Program-made: the position numbers and the translations under genes
Source: Pseudomonadota bacterium
Lineage (GTDB): Bacteria > Desulfobacterota > Syntrophorhabdia > Syntrophorhabdales > Syntrophorhabdaceae
DNA: 64,000 bases
Assembly: GCA_026388315.1 (NCBI GenBank)
Contig: JAPLKA010000110.1
Span: forward strand, 62,001-126,000
Direction of reading: 5' to 3'
Notes under the pieces: model-generated
The model's input: only the letters and a program-made list of their open reading frames with translations
What the model was told of the DNA's origin: nothing
Databases searched by the model: none
Shown here: positions 17,320 to 26,245 of the stretch, piece by piece
Layout of the letters: each line of letters starts with the position of its first letter
How positions within the stretch are numbered: the stretch's first letter is position 1

Positions 17320-18777
17320 ATGCCTCTCATGACAAGCAGTGAATATATTGAAAGCTTGAGGAAGCAGAAAAAACGTATTTTCCTGGCGGGTGAAGTAATA
17401 GATAACTATGTTGATCATCCGATTATCAGACCATCGATAAACGCCTGTGCTATGACCTATGAATTAAGCCACCAGCCTGAGTACGAAGAATTATTAACTA
17501 CGGCCTCAAGTCTGACGGGAAATCGGATTAACCGTTTCACCCATCTCCATCAAAGTGCAGACGATCTTGTCAAAAAGGTGAAGATGCAGAGGCTTCTCGG
17601 TCAGAAAACGGGCTGCTGTTTTCAGAGGTGCGTCGGTTTTGACGGGTTTAATGCTGTTGATTCCGTTACCTTTGAGATGGATCAGGAGTCAGGGACCGAA
17701 TATAACAAACGGTTTCGCGAATATCTGAAATATGTTCAAGAGAATGATCTGGTTGTTGACGGAGCTATGACCGATACAAAAGGCAACAGAAGGCTTGCAC
17801 CCTCAGACCAGGAAGACCCTGATCAGTTTGTCCATGTTGTCGAAAGAAAGAAAGACGGCATCGTTGTGAGGGGGGCCAAGGCCCACCAGACAGGAGCGAT
17901 TAATTCTCATGAGATCCTTGTTATGCCCACACAAACCATGAGAGAGCAAGATAAGGATTATGCCGTCTCTTTTGCTGTACCGGCTGATGCCCGGGGTATT
18001 CTCTATATTTACGGCAGACAGTCATGCGATACGCGAAGGCTGGAAGAAGGCGACGTTGATGTCGGGAACGCCATGTTTGGCGGGCAGGAGGCCTTGATTG
18101 TATTCAGCGATGTCTTTGTGCCCTGGGAAAGGGTTTTCATGTGTGGAGAGTACAAGTATTCCGGCGCCCTTGTTGAGCGGTTTGCAGGGTATCACAGGCA
18201 GAGCTACGGCGGCTGTAAAAGCGGTGTAGGAGATGTGCTCATCGGCGCAGCACAGGCAGTTATGAAGATGCAGGGACTTGAAAAGGCATCACACATAAAG
18301 GAAAAACTCATTGAGATGATCCATCTCAATGAAACTATTTATTCATGCGGTATTGCATGTTCAGCGGAAGGGAAGCCCACCACATCGGGAACATACCTCA
18401 TCGATTTAATGCTGGCGAACATCTGTAAGTTGAACGTAACCCGTTTCCCCTATGAGATTTCACGGCTGGCACAGGATATTGCCGGCGGTTTACTCGTCAC
18501 ACTGCCATCTGAAAAAGATTTTGCGCACCCGGAAGCTGGTCCTTTGCTGGAAAAATATTTCAGGAGCGCTTCTGCATACAGCACAGAGGACCGTTCCAGG
18601 ATACAGCGCTTGATAGAAAACCTTACCCTCGGTATGGGTGCCGTCGGGTATCTTACTGAATCAATGCATGGAGCAGGTTCACCACAGGCCCAAAAGATAA
18701 TGATTGGAAGGCTGGCAAATCTCGATTACAAGGAACAGATAGCAAGGGAACTGGCAGGAGTGAAGAAAGGCAATTAA
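17320..18777 (+). CDS. abfD: 4-hydroxybutyryl-CoA dehydratase / vinylacetyl-CoA delta-isomerase
   Basis: 485 residues, close to the roughly 490 of clostridial AbfD. The [4Fe-4S] ligands are present: Cys100 and Cys104 in GCCFQRC and the His/Cys pair in HRQSYGGC (about residues 293 and 300), in the spacing of the known C99, C103, H292, C299 set. FAD binding residues lie in the acyl-CoA dehydrogenase-like core. The enzyme dehydrates 4-hydroxybutyryl-CoA to crotonyl-CoA by a ketyl radical route. AGGAGG lies before ATG 17320. With the CoA-transferase downstream it would convert 4-hydroxybutyrate to crotonyl-CoA, feeding beta-oxidation in a fermenter or syntroph. Confidence 0.93.
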   Translation: MPLMTSSEYIESLRKQKKRIFLAGEVIDNYVDHPIIRPSINACAMTYELSHQPEYEELLTTASSLTGNRINRFTHLHQSADDLVKKVKMQRLLGQKTGCCFQRCVGFDGFNAVDSVTFEMDQESGTEYNKRFREYLKYVQENDLVVDGAMTDTKGNRRLAPSDQEDPDQFVHVVERKKDGIVVRGAKAHQTGAINSHEILVMPTQTMREQDKDYAVSFAVPADARGILYIYGRQSCDTRRLEEGDVDVGNAMFGGQEALIVFSDVFVPWERVFMCGEYKYSGALVERFAGYHRQSYGGCKSGVGDVLIGAAQAVMKMQGLEKASHIKEKLIEMIHLNETIYSCGIACSAEGKPTTSGTYLIDLMLANICKLNVTRFPYEISRLAQDIAGGLLVTLPSEKDFAHPEAGPLLEKYFRSASAYSTEDRSRIQRLIENLTLGMGAVGYLTESMHGAGSPQAQKIMIGRLANLDYKEQIARELAGVKKGN

Positions 18778-18801
18778 GAGTTAAGAATGAAGAGAATGTA
18801 A

Positions 18802-19023
18802 ATGAAAAAGATAAAATACTGCGGGAACTGTAATCCCGATGTACACCCGAAAGATGTAAAAAACGCCCTGGAAGCCTTTTTCACCGATATCCCCCGCGAA
18901 GATATATCGATAATGGTGAACGGGTGCTCCAGGGCTTGTTTGACTAAGAAAAACCCAGTTGATAATGCTAAAGGCAAAACCATTATCCTGAGTTCGCGGG
19001 AAGCAGTAAGGAGGAAAGGATGA
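18802..19023 (+). CDS. Small conserved Cys-containing protein between abfD and CoA-transferase
   Basis: 73 residues, unrecognised function. The N-terminus holds CGNCNPDVHP and a later NGCSRACLTKK, giving two Cys pairs that could bind a metal or Fe-S cluster. The gene is 24 bp after abfD and its TGA overlaps the next ATG (ATGA at 19020-19023), so it is a true operon member. The CGxCNP type start recalls small proteins found beside CoA-linked catabolic genes in anaerobes, but I cannot name a family. Confidence 0.75.
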   Translation: MKKIKYCGNCNPDVHPKDVKNALEAFFTDIPREDISIMVNGCSRACLTKKNPVDNAKGKTIILSSREAVRRKG

Positions 19024-20306
19024 ACAGTTACAAAGAACGTTTGTGCTCCGCTGAAGAGGCCGTAAAAAAGGTCAGATCAGGTAACCGGATTGTATTTTCC
19101 CATGCATGTGGCGAACCGAGGGTTTTGCCGGGCGAATTAATGAAAAGAGTGAATGAACTGAATGACGTGCAAATTGTTCACATGGTGCCCATGGGTGAAG
19201 CCTTATATTGCCGTCCCGAATATGCTAAAAGCTTCAGACACGTTGCATTATTTTCCGGTGCGCCAACGAGAGAGGCCATATGGGAGAACAGGGCAGATTA
19301 TATCCCCTATATATTCAGCGAGATTCCTTTTCTCTTTGATACGCTGCTCCCAGTGGACGTAGCAATGATAACTGTTTCGCCTCCCGATAAAAACGGTTAT
19401 TGCAGCCTGGGTGTGTCTGTTGACTATACAAAGAAAGCTGTGGAATGTGCAAATATTGTTGTTGCAGAGATAAACAAAACGATGCCGAGAACCCACGGAG
19501 AATCTTTTGTGCATGTTTCAGAAATAGACTATTTTGTTGAAGTGGATGTGCCTATAGCAGAACTCAAAGGAACAGAAATGACAGAAGTGGAAAGAAATAT
19601 CGGGAAACATGTGACTGAACTCATAGAAGATGGTTCCTGTCTCCAGTTGGGCATTGGCGGAATACCTGATGCAGTATTGAAAAATCTTGGTGGCCTTAAA
19701 GACCTCGGTGTCCACTCGGAGATGATATCCGATGGGGTGAAACACCTCGTAGAGAAGGGTATTATTAATGGAAGGAAGAAAAACTTTCACAAAGGAAAGA
19801 TAGTCGTTAATTTTCTCATGGGTTCACGGGAATTCTACGACTGGATTGATGATAACCCCATTATTGAGATGCGTACCGTCGACTACACGAATAACCCTTA
19901 TATCGTTGCCCAGAACAAAAACATGGTTGCCATTAATTCGGCCCTTGAGGTTGACCTGCTCGGACAGGTGTGTGCGGACACATTAGGCCCGAAACAATTC
20001 AGCGGTGTAGGCGGGCAGCTTGATTTTGTGAGAGGCGCACGTATGTCGCAGGGGGGGAAAGCAGTTATAGCGCTTCCCGCGACGGCAAAAGGTGGCGTAT
20101 CAAGGATCGTTCCAACCCTTAGAGAAGGTGCGGCAGTTACGACTTCACGGAATGACGTGGATTATGTAGTAACCGATTACGGGATTGCCTCTCTCAAAGG
20201 CAAAACCGTCCGCGACAGGATGAAGGCGCTCATCAATATCGCTCACCCTGATATGAGGGGTGAACTCGAAAAAAAGGCATACGAAGTCTATCATATATCG
20301 ATGTAA
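19020..20306 (+). CDS. 4-hydroxybutyrate/acetate CoA-transferase family protein
   Basis: 428 residues of the acetyl-CoA hydrolase/transferase family (AbfT/Cat2 group). The catalytic Glu is in HSEMISDG (about residue 240), followed by the glycine-rich loops GVGGQLDFVRGA and the C-terminal VVTDYGIASLKGK. The neighbour AbfD makes 4-hydroxybutyrate the likely acyl acceptor, with acetyl-CoA as donor. It overlaps the 73-residue gene by 4 bp. Confidence 0.88.
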   Translation: MNSYKERLCSAEEAVKKVRSGNRIVFSHACGEPRVLPGELMKRVNELNDVQIVHMVPMGEALYCRPEYAKSFRHVALFSGAPTREAIWENRADYIPYIFSEIPFLFDTLLPVDVAMITVSPPDKNGYCSLGVSVDYTKKAVECANIVVAEINKTMPRTHGESFVHVSEIDYFVEVDVPIAELKGTEMTEVERNIGKHVTELIEDGSCLQLGIGGIPDAVLKNLGGLKDLGVHSEMISDGVKHLVEKGIINGRKKNFHKGKIVVNFLMGSREFYDWIDDNPIIEMRTVDYTNNPYIVAQNKNMVAINSALEVDLLGQVCADTLGPKQFSGVGGQLDFVRGARMSQGGKAVIALPATAKGGVSRIVPTLREGAAVTTSRNDVDYVVTDYGIASLKGKTVRDRMKALINIAHPDMRGELEKKAYEVYHISM

Positions 20307-20419
20307 TTCGTAAAACATCGCTTTTAAATACCTGCATTTCAAAAATATATCTTTTATTTCTGAAACAGAACGTATACACTTTTTGTTGAAAAGAGATATA
20401 AGGCAGGAGAAACCCCCCT

Positions 20420-21088
20420 ATGAAAAAGCTTGATATCGAAAAGATAATAGAGAACAAATATTCACTTCTCCTCTTCTCTCTCATCTTGCTGATTGTGTTG
20501 TCTCCCATCGTGGACAGCTATCGATTGATTGCCTTCTTTGCCGAATCTTTCCTGTTCATGGCTATTATCGTGATAATGCTGAGAATTTTAGACGCAGGCA
20601 AGACGCTGTTTGTCATAAGCGTATCTTTTGCATTTTTTGGCATACTTTTTCATTATCTTGCCACGTTCATTGTTCAAAACAAACACATAGGTCTGCTGGC
20701 GCTCTTCACGTACATGCTCTACATAGCAATAGCGATTATATTTATGCTGAAAAAAATATTTTCAGAAAAAAGGGTTACAGGAGACACAATAAAGGGCAGT
20801 ATCTCGATTTATATTTTCATCGGTATCTGGTGGCAAATTTTCTATACTGCAATCTGGGTAATTAACCCTGCATCATTCATTCTGCAAATTAACAGAATAG
20901 ATTCCCCGGACTTTTTTTATTTCAGTTTTACCACCATGACCACATTGGGGTATGGCGACGTTATTCCCAAAAGCTATACGGCAAAAACGGCTGCAGTACT
21001 GCAAGCCATTACCGGGCAGATGTACCTTGCAGTACTGGTAGCCCGGCTTGTGGGTCTCCACACTGCCCACCACGACAAAAAAGATTGA
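20420..21088 (+). CDS. Ion channel family protein (K+ channel pore)
   Basis: 222 residues with about six membrane helices and one pore loop with selectivity filter TTLGYGD near residue 175, as in two-TM/six-TM potassium channels. There is no RCK/TrkA-N regulatory domain after the last helix; the tail is short and charged (HHDKKD). AGGAGA lies upstream of ATG 20420. It probably acts as a simple inner-membrane K+ channel. Co-transcription with the next gene is possible (60 bp gap). Confidence 0.88.
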   Translation: MKKLDIEKIIENKYSLLLFSLILLIVLSPIVDSYRLIAFFAESFLFMAIIVIMLRILDAGKTLFVISVSFAFFGILFHYLATFIVQNKHIGLLALFTYMLYIAIAIIFMLKKIFSEKRVTGDTIKGSISIYIFIGIWWQIFYTAIWVINPASFILQINRIDSPDFFYFSFTTMTTLGYGDVIPKSYTAKTAAVLQAITGQMYLAVLVARLVGLHTAHHDKKD

Positions 21089-21148
21089 TACATATAAAGG
21101 TCTTTCTGCAAAAGTCAATATTGTAGATTCGATATAAGGAATGCTAAA

Positions 21149-22084
21149 ATGGATGCACAAATGACGTCCGCATACATAAAAGGCATTGCAAAACGTAACC
21201 TGTCCTTTGTCTGGGACATTATAAAAAAACTTTTCAAGAAGTACCAGAGTGATAATGCAAACATCATTGTTTCATCCATATCATTTTATGTCCTTCTTAC
21301 GTTTATCCCCTTTACACTCCTCTCCATCTATATCCTCGGTCATGTCATCGATATAAGCGCTCCCGGGGTACATTTAGCAAAATTCCTCAGAAATGTTCTT
21401 CCTGAGCCCTACAATACAATTATTGTCAAGCGCTTGATAAAAGAGCTGAATGTCATTTCATTATCGAAAAAACTTTCCGGCCCCCTGGGACTTTTGTTCC
21501 TTTTCTTTTTCACGACAAAGTTATTTTCGATTATACGGCCATCTTTCCGATTAATATTCGGTAAACACCCTGAACGGTTCCTGAGGGCAAAGGAGAAAGA
21601 ACTTTTCTTTGCCTTTATCTTCTCTATAGTTCAGGCGATACTGTTCTTCAGTTTTATTTTCGGGGTAGTTTTAAAAACGCAGGTTACAAAGATGCTCCCT
21701 GTTTTTCTTTCCAAAGCCCCGGTGCTTTTTTTGTTTTCATTTCTGGACTTGCTTATTACTTTCACCATGTTTTACATACTCTATTATTTCCTTACGCCGG
21801 TGAGAAAAACCAAAAAAGTTCTCATTATATCGAGTGTCATTGCCACATTATTCTGGCATCTTGGCAAATACCTTTTTAAATATTATATACTTCACATAGG
21901 AAAATTTACCGCATTCTTCGGAACCTATGGGATATTTATTGCCTTTCTTTTCTGGATATATTTTTCGGTTTTTGTTTTTGTGGCCTGTGCAGAACTACAG
22001 TCTATACTGTTAAAGGGGCTCACGTCGCCCCCTCCAACAGCAAAGCTGCCGGAGCCTCCCCCTCTCGCTCGCGAAACTCGCTAA
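21149..22084 (+). CDS. YihY/BrkB family inner membrane protein with repeat-derived C-terminus
   Basis: 311 residues, about six membrane helices, with the family landmarks SSISFYVLLTFIPF, FGTYGIFIAFLFWIYFS and FVACAELQS. The function of this family is not settled (older 'ribonuclease BN' naming is wrong). The last 23 residues (LTSPPPTAKLPEPPP...) are encoded by the first copy of a repeat that recurs twice downstream, so the original 3' end has been replaced or extended by repeat DNA. Confidence 0.85.
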   Translation: MDAQMTSAYIKGIAKRNLSFVWDIIKKLFKKYQSDNANIIVSSISFYVLLTFIPFTLLSIYILGHVIDISAPGVHLAKFLRNVLPEPYNTIIVKRLIKELNVISLSKKLSGPLGLLFLFFFTTKLFSIIRPSFRLIFGKHPERFLRAKEKELFFAFIFSIVQAILFFSFIFGVVLKTQVTKMLPVFLSKAPVLFLFSFLDLLITFTMFYILYYFLTPVRKTKKVLIISSVIATLFWHLGKYLFKYYILHIGKFTAFFGTYGIFIAFLFWIYFSVFVFVACAELQSILLKGLTSPPPTAKLPEPPPLARETR

Positions 22085-22345
22085 ATTCCTCTCGCTCGCG
22101 AAACTCGCTAATTAGCCGTTTTAACAGGGGCTCACGTCGCCCCCTCCAACAGCAAAGCTGCCGGAGCCTCCCCCTCTCGCTCGCGAAACTCGCTAAATTA
22201 TATCCTTGCATATATTATCTGTAATCTGTCTCGTTTTTAGTGTTTCCACTATCGACTATTCACTAACGACTATCGACTGCCTTATTTTCCGGGGCTCACG
22301 TCGCCCCCTCCAACAGCAAAGCTGCCGGAGCCTCCCCCTCTCGAA
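22016..22345. repeat. Three copies of a GC-rich hairpin repeat
   Basis: A 50-70 bp unit beginning GGGGCTCACGTCGCCCCC occurs at 22016-22086, 22132-22200 and 22291-22343. Copies 1 and 2 share a tail CTCTCGCTCGCGAAACTCGC, itself repeated at 22087-22112. On the minus strand CTCCGGCAGC-TTT-GCTGTTGGAG folds into a 10-bp stem with two G-U pairs. Between copies 2 and 3 lies a heptad tract (CTATCGA/CTATTCA, about 22246-22280). No gene seen in this stretch. Confidence 0.85.
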
Positions 22346-22361
22346 GCAATTTACAAATTGT

Positions 22362-22390
22362 TTGACAACCATACCCTCTTTAAGTATACT
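22362..22390 (+). promoter_or_regulatory. Sigma-70 promoter of cysK
   Basis: TTGACA (22362-22367), 17-nt spacer, TATACT (22385-22390). It stands just after the third GC-rich repeat and 65 bp before cysK ATG. Confidence 0.78.
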
Positions 22391-22397
22391 TATCCTA

Positions 22398-22411
22398 TCA
22401 TATTAATATGA
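22398..22411. promoter_or_regulatory. Perfect 14-bp palindrome at the cysK transcription start
   Basis: TCATATTAATATGA is a perfect palindrome starting 8 nt after the -10 box, over the expected start point. This is a typical repressor position; a sulfur or Rrf2-type regulator is a guess. Confidence 0.45.
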
Positions 22412-22454
22412 ATTAAATATGATATTAATTGTACGATATCACAAGGAGGACACC

Positions 22455-23450
22455 ATGAGTAATATTTTTCGAGACAATTCCTATTCTATCGGGAAGACAC
22501 CTCTTGTAAAACTGAATAAGGTTACCGGGGATGCCGGTGCAACGGTCCTCGCAAAGATCGAAGGGAGGAACCCCGCCTATTCGGTAAAGTGCAGGATCGG
22601 CGCTGCCATGATATGGGATGCAGAAAAGACCGGGAAACTGAAACCCGGTATGGAGATTATTGAGCCCACCTCAGGAAATACGGGCATAGCCCTTGCCTTT
22701 GTCGCAGCCGCCAGGGGATATAAGCTCACCCTCACCATGCCCGAAACGATGAGTATTGAGCGCCGCAAGGTGTTGAAGGCCCTCGGTGCCAGCATCATCC
22801 TCACAGAAGGGGCAAAGGGTATGAAAGGGGCTATCGCAAAGGCAGAGGAAATAGCAAAGGGTGAGCCATCACGATACTTCCTCCCGCAACAGTTTGAAAA
22901 CCCTGAGAACCCGGCAATCCATGAGGCCACAACAGCCGTTGAGTTGTGGAATGATACCGACGGAAAAATGGACATCCTCGTCTCCGGTGTCGGCACAGGG
23001 GGAACCATTACGGGTGTTAGCAGATATTTCAAGATCACGAGAGGAAAACAGATTACATCCGTTGCCGTTGAACCTGTTCATTCACCTATACTCACCCAGA
23101 CAAGAAACGGCGAAGAACTGAAGCCGGGTCCGCACAAGATACAGGGAATCGGCGCTGGTTTTGTCCCGAAGGTCCTCGACCTTTCTCTCGTCGACAGGAT
23201 TGAAACCGTTAGCAACGATGAGGCCATAGAGATGGCTCGCCGTCTCGCCAGGGAAGAGGGGATTTTGAGCGGTATCTCATGCGGGGCCGCAGCCCACGTG
23301 GCAGTAAAAATCGCCCATGAACCCCAGAACGTGGGAAAGACGATCGTTGTCATCTTCCCTGACAGCGGAGAACGGTATCTCTCAACGGTACTATTCGAAG
23401 GAATCCTCGGCAGAGTTGAAGGCGCCGGTGCATCGGATGTTCCCCTGTAA
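22455..23450 (+). CDS. cysK: Cysteine synthase (O-acetylserine sulfhydrylase A)
   Basis: 331 residues, PLP fold type II. The PLP lysine is in [11 protein letters not shown] (about residue 42), the substrate loop is TSGNTG, and the phosphate loop is [10 protein letters not shown]. It makes cysteine from O-acetylserine and sulfide; the matching serine acetyltransferase is encoded on the minus strand at 36.8 kb. ATG 22455 has AAGGAGG 5 nt upstream; an earlier ATG 22419 has none. xdhC follows after 19 bp. Confidence 0.95.
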   Translation: MSNIFRDNSYSIGKTPLVKLNKVTGDAGATVLAKIEGRNPAYSVKCRIGAAMIWDAEKTGKLKPGMEIIEPTSGNTGIALAFVAAARGYKLTLTMPETMSIERRKVLKALGASIILTEGAKGMKGAIAKAEEIAKGEPSRYFLPQQFENPENPAIHEATTAVELWNDTDGKMDILVSGVGTGGTITGVSRYFKITRGKQITSVAVEPVHSPILTQTRNGEELKPGPHKIQGIGAGFVPKVLDLSLVDRIETVSNDEAIEMARRLAREEGILSGISCGAAAHVAVKIAHEPQNVGKTIVVIFPDSGERYLSTVLFEGILGRVEGAGASDVPL

Positions 23451-23469
23451 GAAGACGTGAGGACGACCG

Positions 23470-24486
23470 GTGGAACCCTTTGATACAATAATTGATTACC
23501 TGGCGCAGGGAAAACGGGGTGCCCTTGCTACTATTATCTCCCGGGTCGGCGCGACACCCCGCGACGCCGGAGCCAAGGTTTTCATCGGTGAAGATGGAAA
23601 GATATATGGCACGATTGGCGGTGGTTGCATGGAAGCCGAGGTGTGGCAGCATGCAAAAACTGTCATCGCCAACGGAGAGGCGAAAAACCTCCGGTATTCC
23701 CTTAACGGCAAAACGGTTGAAGATGAAGGGATGATCTGTGGAGGGACTGCCGAGATCTTCCTGGAGCCGGTGACGGTGAAGCAGAAAGAGGTCTACGATA
23801 CGCTCATGCAGTGCATCTCCAATGGCGAAAAGGCGATCATGGTCACGAAAGCAGACGGGCCGCCCTTTGAGAAGATACTTGTTGCCAGACATGGCGCTGC
23901 GACAAAAGATATACTTCCCCCTGTCCTTGAAAGGAATATTGATGGGTACTTCCGCAACAAAGGGCCACGCGTTCAGGACGGGTATCTGATCGAGGCCATC
24001 ACACCGCCCCCGCATCTGTATATTTACGGAGCGGGGCACATATCGCAATACATATCGACAATGGCAAAGCTCGTTGACTTTCACATAACCGTTATTGACG
24101 ACCGGTCTCAATTTGCGAACCGCGACAGATTTCCTGATGCCGACGAAGTAATTGTGGAGGAATTTCAGGGAGTTTTTGAGAAGGTGCATCCACCCCTCAG
24201 TGGATATGTGGTAATTGTTACGCGCGGGCACAAGCATGACGCCGTTGTTCTTGAAAAAGTCTTAAAACGGCCTCAGCAGTATGTGGGGATGATCGGCAGC
24301 AAACGAAAGGTGAAAATCATTTACGACGATCTTATGAAAAAGGGAGTAGGTAAAGGCCTCTTGCGAGCCGTTCACGCACCCATCGGCATTGATATCGATG
24401 CCGAAACACCGCAGGAGATCGCCGTGAGCATTGTCGCCGAATTAATCAAAATACGGAAAAGAGGATATAAAAATGTGCATGGATAA
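23470..24486 (+). CDS. XdhC/CoxI family protein
   Basis: 338 residues. The N-terminal XdhC_CoxI domain includes GGGCMEAEV with the conserved Cys, and the C-terminal half has a Rossmann fold (YIYGAGHIS) with VTRGHKHD and GMIGSKRK. XdhC proteins insert or sulfurate the molybdenum cofactor of xanthine dehydrogenase/CO dehydrogenase-type hydroxylases; no such enzyme is in the window. Start is GTG 23470 with a GAGGA motif upstream. It overlaps bioB by 14 bp. Confidence 0.9.
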   Translation: MEPFDTIIDYLAQGKRGALATIISRVGATPRDAGAKVFIGEDGKIYGTIGGGCMEAEVWQHAKTVIANGEAKNLRYSLNGKTVEDEGMICGGTAEIFLEPVTVKQKEVYDTLMQCISNGEKAIMVTKADGPPFEKILVARHGAATKDILPPVLERNIDGYFRNKGPRVQDGYLIEAITPPPHLYIYGAGHISQYISTMAKLVDFHITVIDDRSQFANRDRFPDADEVIVEEFQGVFEKVHPPLSGYVVIVTRGHKHDAVVLEKVLKRPQQYVGMIGSKRKVKIIYDDLMKKGVGKGLLRAVHAPIGIDIDAETPQEIAVSIVAELIKIRKRGYKNVHG

Positions 24487-25459
24487 TGTCATTGAAAGGC
24501 TTAAAGAGAGGGCAATCAGCACAAGAGATATCGGTTTCCGGGATGCCATGGTCCTCTATGAGCTTGGAATGGAAAATCCTTTCCTTCTCATAGCATATGC
24601 CGCAGAGATAAGGGAGCATTTCAAAGGGATAAATGTGAACCTCTGCGGGATCGTCAATGCAAAGTCAGGTATATGTCCTGAAAACTGTAAATTTTGTGCA
24701 CAATCATCACATTATTGCACCGATGCCCCTGTTTACCCTCTTTTAGGAAGTGATGTGATGATAGAGAAGGCACGGGAGGCAAAGGGATTCGGCGCCCATA
24801 TGTTCGGAATTATAACGAGCGGGACTCGCATTGCCGATGAATCGGAGTGGAAGCAGATTTACGAAGCCATAAAAGGTATAACTGAGTTGGGGATAAGACC
24901 CTGCGTTTCTCTGGGCATGCTTGATGCAGACAGAGCCCGGAAGCTTAAGGAGGCCGGTCTCTTCCGGTATCACCACAACCTTGAAACAGCGAGAAGTTTC
25001 TTCGATCATATCTGCACCACCCATGCATATGAAGAGGATATTGACACTGTAAAGACTGCAAAAGCAGCCGGCTTGTCCATATGCTCAGGAGGAATCATCG
25101 GGCTCGGAGAGACCATGGAACAGCGGATCGAAATGGCAGTAACATTGAAGGAGCTTGATGTGGATTGTGTTCCGGTAAATATCCTTAATCCGCGACCGGG
25201 CACACCCCTTGAGTCTGCTCCGCAGCTATCGCCGATTGAAATCCTTATCACAATAGCCATATACAGGTTTATCCTTTCCGATAAAGACATAAAGCTCTGC
25301 GGCGGCAAGGAGAGGAACTTGAGACAGCTCCTGCCCCTCGGAATTGTTGCGGGTTGTAATTCCCTCATGACCGGAGATTATTTAACCACTCAGGGGAGGG
25401 ATCCTGAACTTGACAGGGAGATGATCAGGGATCTGGGGCTCAATGCGGTTTTCGAATAA
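24473..25459 (+). CDS. bioB: Biotin synthase
   Basis: 328 residues, radical SAM. The SAM cluster motif is CPENCKFC (about residues 64-71; CxxxCxxC). Cys in FCAQSSHY, NPRPGTPL and the C-terminal LCGGKERN are BioB signatures for the second [2Fe-2S] site and substrate. It inserts sulfur into dethiobiotin. The overlap with xdhC suggests co-translation. A shortened copy lies at 39861-40424 on the other strand. Confidence 0.94.
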   Translation: MCMDNVIERLKERAISTRDIGFRDAMVLYELGMENPFLLIAYAAEIREHFKGINVNLCGIVNAKSGICPENCKFCAQSSHYCTDAPVYPLLGSDVMIEKAREAKGFGAHMFGIITSGTRIADESEWKQIYEAIKGITELGIRPCVSLGMLDADRARKLKEAGLFRYHHNLETARSFFDHICTTHAYEEDIDTVKTAKAAGLSICSGGIIGLGETMEQRIEMAVTLKELDVDCVPVNILNPRPGTPLESAPQLSPIEILITIAIYRFILSDKDIKLCGGKERNLRQLLPLGIVAGCNSLMTGDYLTTQGRDPELDREMIRDLGLNAVFE

Positions 25460-25662
25460 ATTACCACTTCAATCCCATTTCCCTGTTTTGCAACTTAGAC
25501 TGCCACCGACCTTCCGTAGTCAGTATGTCATCTATTGTCGCAGATGTTCCTGCAATGCCCAGAATACCTGATCAAGGACGGTGATCTGTCATTGAGACAT
25601 ACAACCCTTTTATAAAGGGCAGATTCTTCACTTTTCTTCTTCTATAAATTTAAATAAAGTAC

Positions 25663-25691
25663 TTGACAGTATCCTACAATTATTGTAGTAT
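25663..25691 (+). promoter_or_regulatory. Promoter of the marR-hgcAB operon with an internal operator
   Basis: TTGACA (25663-25668), 17-nt spacer, TAGTAT (25686-25691). The inverted repeat CTACAAT-T-ATTGTAG (25674-25688) occupies the spacer and part of the -10 box, and TATAC-N7-GTATA follows. Such placement is usual for autorepression by a MarR protein. Confidence 0.75.
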
Positions 25692-25735
25692 ACAGTTAAT
25701 GTATAACTCAATTATATTGACTGGAGGAAACAAGC

Positions 25736-26245
25736 ATGGATCTGGAAATGATCAGGAATTTTCGGGAAAAATTACGAAAGTTGGAAAGAGAAATCGGGTG
25801 GCAGCTTAAAAGTGATACCGAATGCTGTGGGGTTACCCTTGCTCAATGCCACATTATCGTGGAGATCGGCAATACCGGTGAAACTTCCGTAATCGACCTT
25901 GCCACTGTCCTTGGGCTCGATACCAGCACGTTGAGCAGACATATCAATGGAATGGTTGATGTCGGCTTGGTAAACAGGGTCCTGAACCCGAAAGACCGGC
26001 GTTATGTGTCGATAACTCTGACCGAACAGGGACAAAAGGTCTACCAATCCATTGAGGACATATGCAACTCAAAATACACAAAGGTCTTCGAATTTATCCC
26101 GCAGGAAAAGCACCAACAGGTCTTGGAATGTTTCAACCTGCTTGTTCATGCTGTTACTGAGGCAAGAAAAGCAGTGGGTGCCCTTGACTGCTGTCAGGCC
26201 AGCCTTTTCGAGAAAGGCGAGGAGGTTATTCCCCATGTCCGTTGA
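25736..26245 (+). CDS. MarR-family regulator of the hgcAB operon
   Basis: 169 residues with a winged helix: recognition helix region LDTSTLSRHINGMVD and wing NPKDRRYVSITLTEQG. It has vicinal Cys pairs (TECCGVTLAQC near residue 31 and LDCCQ near residue 153) that could bind a thiophilic metal such as Hg(II) or As(III) (inference). GGAGG precedes ATG 25736. Its stop lies 11 bp inside hgcA, so the regulator and HgcA are co-translated. It most likely represses its own operon through the palindrome in the promoter. Confidence 0.88.
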   Translation: MDLEMIRNFREKLRKLEREIGWQLKSDTECCGVTLAQCHIIVEIGNTGETSVIDLATVLGLDTSTLSRHINGMVDVGLVNRVLNPKDRRYVSITLTEQGQKVYQSIEDICNSKYTKVFEFIPQEKHQQVLECFNLLVHAVTEARKAVGALDCCQASLFEKGEEVIPHVR

